Positions 59,015 through 64,000 of a DNA stretch of 64,000 bases are shown piece by piece. Each line of letters starts with the position of its first letter. The stretch's first letter is position 1. Position numbers and translations under genes: made by a program. The notes beneath the pieces are model-generated. The model worked only from the letters and a program-made list of their open reading frames with translations, was not told where the DNA came from and searched no databases. This DNA is from Blautia wexlerae DSM 19850 (GTDB taxonomy: Bacteria > Bacillota > Clostridia > Lachnospirales > Lachnospiraceae), in the NCBI RefSeq assembly GCF_025148125.1, contig NZ_CP102267.1:3792501-3856500 (forward strand), in the 5' to 3' direction.

Positions 59015-60223
59015 CTATAAAAGTTCTGTCCAACTACCGTACTGTCTTTCAACTGATATTCCTGTAAATTTGTACTTTCCTTTTCCATATCCCGAAACCG
59101 GCTCCAGTATTTTCCTTTTAACCAATTCTTTTATAAGCATAGAAGCGCGTGTAGGCTTCAGACCAGTAGCATGTTGTACATCTTCTCTTCCAAATGCCAC
59201 TTTATCACTTAACGCATCATACATTTTCTGAATATGGTTTATTGTTTTTTCCAGGAAACCATGAATTTCATCTGAATACCTGTCATGCACATCAATATTC
59301 ACTTTTTCTGTTACAATGTTCGCTTTTTCCCTCTTAATATTCACTTTTTTCATTTCAATGTTCGCTTCTTCTGTTTTCAGACTCTCATTTAGAAGATTTA
59401 TAAATTCTTTATTGATGTGCATCATGCGATTATGAAGAGGATTTTTTTCATTCAGCAATAAATTTCGCAAAAATACTTCCAGATATTCAGTTGTCTCATG
59501 GATTCCATTCTTTAAGTCATTATAGTTTGCACGAACCAGGGCATTTCGAAAATACCAGGCATTTTCTGCAAATATATCATTTGTGGCATCAAATCCCAGT
59601 GTTCTGAGATATTTAATAAAAAAAACTGCCGTAGTTCTGGTATTTCCTTCGCCAAACACATGTATCTGCCACAGATTTGCCACAAAAACTGCCAGATGAT
59701 GTATCATTTCTTCTATAGATAAACCCTTATAGCTGTACTTTTTTTCCTGCGTAAAATCATATTCTAATGTCTCTCTAAGTTCTGATGCACTTCCATAAAG
59801 AACGGAAGCTCCATCTAATACCCATTCTTTTTTTGTAATGTTATAATCCCTGATTTTTCCGGCATGTGAATAAATTCCTGTAAATAGTTTCTTATGAATT
59901 GCCAGATATTCTGTAGGTGTAAAACTAAATGCATTTTCTGATAATAGTGCTGCAATTCTGGCTGAAACTTTATCCGCTTCTTCAGTTCTGTCTCCTGACT
60001 TTGGCTTTTCTCGTCTTTCCTCATAATAAGAATCTACCAGATATTGAGCTTCTTCTATCGTAATTTTTCCCTCAATATTCTGAACAGCTGTATCAACCAG
60101 ATACTGCGACGGCTTTAATCCATCAACAGCCTGTAAACCAATGGCAGTATTCCATGCATATCCCTTTTCACGCCTGCCTGGCTCTGCCTGTATAAGATAT
60201 TCTCTGAAAGGATCTGTTTTCAT
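59015..60223 (-). CDS. Fic-family protein with winged-helix C-terminus
   Basis: A 402-residue protein. The Fic core is HVFGEGNTRTTAVFFIKYL, which keeps the histidine and the nucleotide loop in slightly changed form (usual HPFxxGNGR). The histidine-adjacent proline is valine, and NGR is NTR. An N-terminal segment (YTAVQNIEGKITIEEAQYLV-like) may hold the inhibitory helix. Residues about 285-312 are four seven-residue repeats of the type KxNIxxE. The C-terminus is a winged helix (VQHATGLKPTRASMLIKELV). Fic enzymes transfer AMP or other groups to target proteins. The target is unknown. Confidence 0.85.
   Translation of the reverse strand: MKTDPFREYLIQAEPGRREKGYAWNTAIGLQAVDGLKPSQYLVDTAVQNIEGKITIEEAQYLVDSYYEERREKPKSGDRTEEADKVSARIAALLSENAFSFTPTEYLAIHKKLFTGIYSHAGKIRDYNITKKEWVLDGASVLYGSASELRETLEYDFTQEKKYSYKGLSIEEMIHHLAVFVANLWQIHVFGEGNTRTTAVFFIKYLRTLGFDATNDIFAENAWYFRNALVRANYNDLKNGIHETTEYLEVFLRNLLLNEKNPLHNRMMHINKEFINLLNESLKTEEANIEMKKVNIKREKANIVTEKVNIDVHDRYSDEIHGFLEKTINHIQKMYDALSDKVAFGREDVQHATGLKPTRASMLIKELVKRKILEPVSGYGKGKYKFTGISVERQYGSWTELL
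59288..59371 (-). repeat. four tandem 21-bp units inside the Fic gene
   Basis: On the minus strand the units are of the type GAAAAAGCGAACATTGTAACA and differ mainly in alternating GCGAACATT and GTGAATATT. They encode seven-residue repeats (EANIEMK, KVNIKRE, KANIVTE, KVNIDVH). Such repeats change number easily by slippage. Confidence 0.8.
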
Positions 60224-60266
60224 TGATTATCACGCCTTTTTTTCTATTTTATCATTCTTAATAGTT

Positions 60267-61088
60267 TCACTCTCTGTGTCCCAGTTCCCAGAATGCCACT
60301 GCACTTGCCGCAGCTACATTCAACGAATCTACTCCGTGGGACATTGGTATCTTTACTGTATAATCGCAATCTGCAATGGTCTGTGATGCAAGGCCGTCAC
60401 CTTCAGTTCCGAGAATGACTGCCATTTTTTCTTCTGACCGGAGTGCTTTGTCATCAATTCCTACAGAATCGTCACGCAGAGCCATTGCCGCTGTTTTGAA
60501 TCCCAGATTTTGCAGAGTCTGCATTCCATCCTGTGGCCATACAGTTTTTTTATCAAAATATGTCCAGGGAATCTGGAATACGGTTCCCATACTTACTCTG
60601 GATGCACGGCGATAAAGCGGATCACTGCAGCCGCCAGTCAGAAGTACTGCATCCATATGGAGAGCTGCTGCTGAGCGGAAAATAGCTCCGATATTTGTAG
60701 GATTTACAACATTTTCAAGAACTGCTATGCGGCTGGCATTTCTGCAGATTTCCTCTACAGATGGCAGTGGATTTCTGCGCATTGCACAGAGCATTCCGCG
60801 AGTAAGAGCAAATCCGGTCAGCTTGACCAACAGTTCATATTCCGCAGTATAGACCGGCACATCCGGATATTGTTTCAGGATTTCCTGTGCCTCTCCTTCC
60901 AGATCTTTATGCTCCACCAGAAAAGAGATTGGCTGGTATCCTGCTTTCAGGGCTCGCTCAATTACTTTCGGACTCTCCGCAATGAAAATTCCTGGTTCCG
61001 GTTCATAGTATCTTAAAAGCTGCACTTCAGATGTTCTGGCATATACATCCAGTTCCGGCGCAGCGAAATCTTTTATTTCGTTAAACAT
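60267..61088 (-). CDS. SpoU/TrmH-family RNA 2'-O-methyltransferase
   Basis: A 273-residue SPOUT methyltransferase. The three motifs are visible: NVVNPTNIGAIFRSAAAL (motif 1), AVILGTEGDGLASQTI (motif 2) and VKIPMSHGVDSLNVAAASAV (motif 3). These form the knotted S-adenosylmethionine site. The N-terminal domain (EPGIFIAESPKVIERALKAG) is of the substrate-binding type. It probably methylates a ribose in tRNA or 23S rRNA. Start and length are normal. A repeat of family B lies directly upstream, perhaps as the terminator of the neighbour. Confidence 0.92.
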   Translation of the reverse strand: MFNEIKDFAAPELDVYARTSEVQLLRYYEPEPGIFIAESPKVIERALKAGYQPISFLVEHKDLEGEAQEILKQYPDVPVYTAEYELLVKLTGFALTRGMLCAMRRNPLPSVEEICRNASRIAVLENVVNPTNIGAIFRSAAALHMDAVLLTGGCSDPLYRRASRVSMGTVFQIPWTYFDKKTVWPQDGMQTLQNLGFKTAAMALRDDSVGIDDKALRSEEKMAVILGTEGDGLASQTIADCDYTVKIPMSHGVDSLNVAAASAVAFWELGHRE

Positions 61089-61097
61089 AAAAATAAA

Positions 61098-61157
61098 ACC
61101 TCCAAACTGAGTAACCTTATCTTACATCAGTTTGGAGGTTTATACAAGAATTCCTTT
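61098..61157. repeat. 60-bp palindromic repeat, family B, copy 2
   Basis: It starts AACCTCCAAACTGAGTAA and ends ACAAGAATTCCTT, and differs from 37642-37701 at only a few positions. Here the inverted arms AACCTCCAAACTGA and TCAGTTTGGAGGTT match perfectly. It lies between the MATE gene and the SpoU gene. Confidence 0.8.
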
Positions 61158-61166
61158 TCAACAGTG

Positions 61167-62462
61167 TTATTCGGTTCTTTTTCTTCTGTCTTTATATGCC
61201 AGAAACAGAATCGTCAGAAACGTAACCGTCTCCGCTGCAAGAAGAGAGATCCAGATTCCATTTAATCCAAATAATTTCGCAAGTATAACTGCGCAGATAA
61301 CAATGGCAACAATTCCTCTCAGTAATGAACCGACAATTGCGATTTTCGGTTCATCTACTGCTGAGAAATATGCCACCAGTACAATATTGATTCCTGCCAC
61401 TATAAATCCAAGGAAATACAGACGCAGTCCTGTATGTGCATAATTCAACAACTGAACATTGTTTTCACTGTTGAAAATGCTGATCAGCGGGTCAGTTGCT
61501 GTCCAGATGATCAATTGAATCAGTGTTTCTACAGCAAGACATACGAACAGGCTCCATTTCAGAAGTTTTCTTACCTGAGTGGGCTGGCCTTTTCCGTAGC
61601 TTTCACTGATCAGGGGCTGTGCTCCCTGGGCCAGACCGTTGAAAATTGCAAATGCCACGATAGAAAGGTTTGCCACAACTCCATAGGCTGCTACACCCAT
61701 ATTTCCCGCGATTCCCAGGATCAGAAAGTTAAATACAATGGCGATCACACCGGAAGACAGTTCACCGACGAATGCGGAAACTCCTAGCTGACAGCAGGAA
61801 ATCAGGTGTCTGAATGACGGTTTTTTCCAATGGAAGCCTACATGGTTTCTGCTGCTTCTGTAGTGTATGGTACAGACGCTCATTGTTACGATCGGACAGA
61901 TTGCAGTAGCCAGTCCGGCTCCGGAAAATCCCAGACCGACCGGGAACATGAATATATAATCAAATATAATGTTAAAGATACTTCCACTGATGGAACCGAT
62001 CATTGCAATAGAAGGCGCTCCATCATTTCTGGCAAATGCAGTAAATGTATAATTTGACATGAAGAATGGTGTTGCGATCAGAATAATTCTCACATAGTTT
62101 CGTCCAAGTCCGATCAGTCCGGCATCTGCACCCAACAAAGCCAATGCTTTGTCCGGAATAAAGATTCCGATCAGCATAAATGGAACTGCAGCCAGTATGC
62201 TCCAGGTTACTGACTGTACAAAATAATGTTCTGTATTTTTTCCTTTTGCCCTGCTTATGGCATACCTGGTAGCGGAACCAATCCCGATCATAGCCCCAAT
62301 CGCATAGATCAGTCCATAAACCGGCAGGATCAAATTGAGAACTGCCAGTCCGTCAGCACCGGAATATACAGATATAAAGAAAGTATCTGCCAGAACATAA
62401 ACAGAAATCCCGATCATTCCGGCAACACTCTGGGTTACATATCTGGTGAATCTTTTCAGCAT
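61167..62462 (-). CDS. MATE-family efflux transporter
   Basis: A 431-residue membrane protein with twelve helices arranged as two MatE domains. It begins MLKRFTRYVTQSVAGMIGIS, followed by VYVLADTFFISVYSGADGLA, a typical MATE start, and has FAIFNGLAQGAQPLISESYG in the second half. Members export drugs or metabolites with a Na+ or H+ gradient. The length is normal. The gene is a single unit. The substrate is unknown. Confidence 0.92.
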   Translation of the reverse strand: MLKRFTRYVTQSVAGMIGISVYVLADTFFISVYSGADGLAVLNLILPVYGLIYAIGAMIGIGSATRYAISRAKGKNTEHYFVQSVTWSILAAVPFMLIGIFIPDKALALLGADAGLIGLGRNYVRIILIATPFFMSNYTFTAFARNDGAPSIAMIGSISGSIFNIIFDYIFMFPVGLGFSGAGLATAICPIVTMSVCTIHYRSSRNHVGFHWKKPSFRHLISCCQLGVSAFVGELSSGVIAIVFNFLILGIAGNMGVAAYGVVANLSIVAFAIFNGLAQGAQPLISESYGKGQPTQVRKLLKWSLFVCLAVETLIQLIIWTATDPLISIFNSENNVQLLNYAHTGLRLYFLGFIVAGINIVLVAYFSAVDEPKIAIVGSLLRGIVAIVICAVILAKLFGLNGIWISLLAAETVTFLTILFLAYKDRRKRTE

Positions 62463-62651
62463 AATACTCCGCTCCTTCGTTATATTGTCAGCATTGTCTT
62501 TCTTTCATCTGCAGACTTATCTCACCATTATACCCATATAAAACAAAAATGCAACCACAAAAACTCCAGACATAAAAATCTCCTTAAGCAGATTTTTTAA
62601 TGCTGTTCAAGGAGACTCTGTTGATATTCGCAATTCACTTCACGACACTCT

Positions 62652-64000
62652 TTATTTTACCCGATTTTTTTTCAGGTCTTCTACAATTTCATTGTAACGT
62701 TTTTTATTCAGGCGATAGAAAAACAGTACAATTGCTGTCACTATCCATAAAACTCCCGGAATTGTAGTAAAGGAATGTCTCATAATACTGAGGACAGCCG
62801 GATTCTGTACCTGATTTGCCACATATCCATATTTTCCAAGAAGTGCTGCAAGTAGCGCAGTTCCTATTGCCATGCCAATTTTATTTCCCAGTGACACAAA
62901 TGCATATTGAAAACCATCATTCCTTAAGCCCGTTTTCCACTCTCCGTATTCTACGCAGTCGGGAATGATCGCATAGATTGCAGTGTTAAATCCAGAGAAA
63001 AAGAACTGTGTAATTCCTGCAAGTGTATAGAACGCTGCCGGTGTTTCTTTTACATTAAAGAAGAACATACAGAGCATGGAAATTCCAGTGAGGAGAGCAA
63101 AAATGGATGCAGTTCTTCCTTTATTGTTCAGTTTGCGGAATACAGGCTGGAAACATGCAGCACCGATAATGGATGGAATGATGATGCACATGGAATATGT
63201 AGTATAGTAGGATGCATTTCCCTCTACATAAGTGAAATAGTATAAAACATCTGCATTTCTTCCATAAAGTGTAAATCCGAATAACACCTGTCCGATTAAT
63301 GCCAGAATATATGGGCGGTTCTGCATCACCGCTCTTAACTGCACTTTTATGGATATTTTTTCTTTTTCCGGCATAATCACCTGCTCTTTTGTTTTTGCAA
63401 AACAGAAGAAATGACAGGCTGCAAAAATACATCCGTATATGATTGCTACCAGTAAGTATCCGATTTTAGCACTTTGACTGCCAAGTTTTCCAATCAGTGG
63501 AACTGTAATGATATTGATAATTCCAATTGCAACCATTGCAGATACTGAACGTGATGTATTAATCTTTGCACGTTCATCGATATCCTGTGTCATTGCTCCA
63601 CAAAGGGTGCCATACGGGATATTTACACAAGTATATCCAAGTACCAGCAGACAGTATGTAATTACCATATAGATAACCTTTGATCTGTCCGACCAGTCCG
63701 GATGTGCCCAGAATGTCATAATCAGAAGCACGGCCGTGATCGGAGCTGCAATGAGAAGCCATGGACGATAACGTCCCCATTTTGTTTTGGTTTTATCTGT
63801 CAGTCCACCCACGATCGGATCATTGATCGCATCCCAAAATCTCGAAAACAGCATCAGGGCAGAGACTGCTGCCATACTGATTCCGAATACGTCTGTGTAA
63901 AAAATCATGAGAAAATTACTGACGAACATCCAGCTGAAATTACATCCTACATCGCCAAATCCATATGCGATTTTACTGATCAACGGAACTTTTGCATTTT
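62652..64000 (-). CDS. GPH-family sugar:cation symporter (5' end outside window)
   Basis: At least 449 residues of a glycoside-pentoside-hexuronide transporter. The N-terminal part VPLISKIAYGFGDVGCNFSW is typical, and FSRFWDAINDPIVGGLTDKT is the family block for cation binding. Twelve helices are expected. The frame remains open to the last base (residues NAKVPL precede ISKIAY), so the start lies a few codons outside the window. The TTG near 63983 is not the true start. It imports a sugar or glycoside with Na+ or H+. The substrate is unknown. Confidence 0.9.
   Translation of the reverse strand, partial: NAKVPLISKIAYGFGDVGCNFSWMFVSNFLMIFYTDVFGISMAAVSALMLFSRFWDAINDPIVGGLTDKTKTKWGRYRPWLLIAAPITAVLLIMTFWAHPDWSDRSKVIYMVITYCLLVLGYTCVNIPYGTLCGAMTQDIDERAKINTSRSVSAMVAIGIINIITVPLIGKLGSQSAKIGYLLVAIIYGCIFAACHFFCFAKTKEQVIMPEKEKISIKVQLRAVMQNRPYILALIGQVLFGFTLYGRNADVLYYFTYVEGNASYYTTYSMCIIIPSIIGAACFQPVFRKLNNKGRTASIFALLTGISMLCMFFFNVKETPAAFYTLAGITQFFFSGFNTAIYAIIPDCVEYGEWKTGLRNDGFQYAFVSLGNKIGMAIGTALLAALLGKYGYVANQVQNPAVLSIMRHSFTTIPGVLWIVTAIVLFFYRLNKKRYNEIVEDLKKNRVK

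Noticed and set aside
63574..63983. TTG near 63983 as start of the GPH transporter
   Set aside because: The frame stays open to the window edge, and the preceding residues (NAKVPL) look like a normal transporter N-terminus, so the real start is outside.

Overview
The window looks like a chromosomal segment of a gut Firmicute, most likely Lachnospiraceae (Blautia, Mediterraneibacter or Dorea type). The clues are a T-box leader, large serine recombinases, a YesM/YesN-type two-component system, BioY, and the codon style of an AT-rich host. No rRNA, tRNA or CRISPR array was recognised. The left 16.9 kb is GC-rich and is the right-hand part of an integrative conjugative element (ICE) of the Tn1549/Tn916 superfamily. 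The rest is AT-rich host DNA with several smaller mobile elements.

Region 1 (1-16.9 kb, ICE). The order is: end of a CHAP-domain cell-wall hydrolase, DUF4315, DUF4366, a small Cys protein, topoisomerase III, a large fused ArdA/ArdC-like/YodL protein, an accessory protein, TTRAP, and a Cys-rich VLP protein. On the opposite strand lies a mobilisation operon (MobC, MOBP relaxase, small HTH protein). An XRE regulator follows, then an AT-rich cargo with an attenuator-type leader, a KTR protein and an RlmN/Cfr-like radical SAM methyltransferase. The element ends with a sigma factor, an Orf8-like protein, a structured non-coding stretch, TnpW and the large serine integrase. Two oriT-like blocks about 7.4 kb apart are inverted copies of each other. 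The right ICE end cuts a resident serine recombinase gene after its catalytic N-terminus.

Region 2 (16.9-29.1 kb, accessory). A second large serine recombinase and an XRE regulator behind three dyad operators are followed by an IS110 element. Next come a GntR/ABC-transporter operon with a frameshifted KTR gene, a subtilisin-like protease and a second IS110 element. The region ends with a compact module that looks like a type I toxin-antitoxin: a 27-residue hydrophobic peptide whose ribosome site can pair with the mRNA 5' end, facing an antisense promoter across a shared terminator.

Region 3 (29.2-38.2 kb). LysR is divergent from a siroheme sulfite/nitrite reductase-like protein. A CstA-family transporter follows behind a T-box, then a MITE-like repeat and an ECF sigma/partner pair in which the sigma factor appears to lack an internal segment. 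The region ends with an IS607-type element (serine TnpA plus TnpB).

Region 4 (37.7-46.7 kb). This is an L-ascorbate or related pathway cluster: SorC regulator, PPC protein, AraD/UlaF, a cytoplasmic beta-propeller, UlaA-like EIIC, an FGGY kinase, UlaG and UlaE. EIIA, EIIB and UlaD are not in the window, so the kinase may replace PTS phosphorylation. Two near-identical TGCACA-N2-TGTGCA operators precede ulaG and ulaE.

Region 5 (46.7-64 kb). It holds a ZIP transporter, a CHY zinc-finger protein with BioY behind a BirA-like operator, and a sugar ABC importer with its two-component system. A divergent Gfo/Idh/MocA oxidoreductase, an AAA-ATPase/nuclease-like protein, a Fic protein, a SpoU methyltransferase, a MATE transporter and an edge-truncated GPH sugar symporter complete it. 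Three families of short repeats are scattered through regions 3 to 5, and two of them supply the 3' ends of neighbouring genes.
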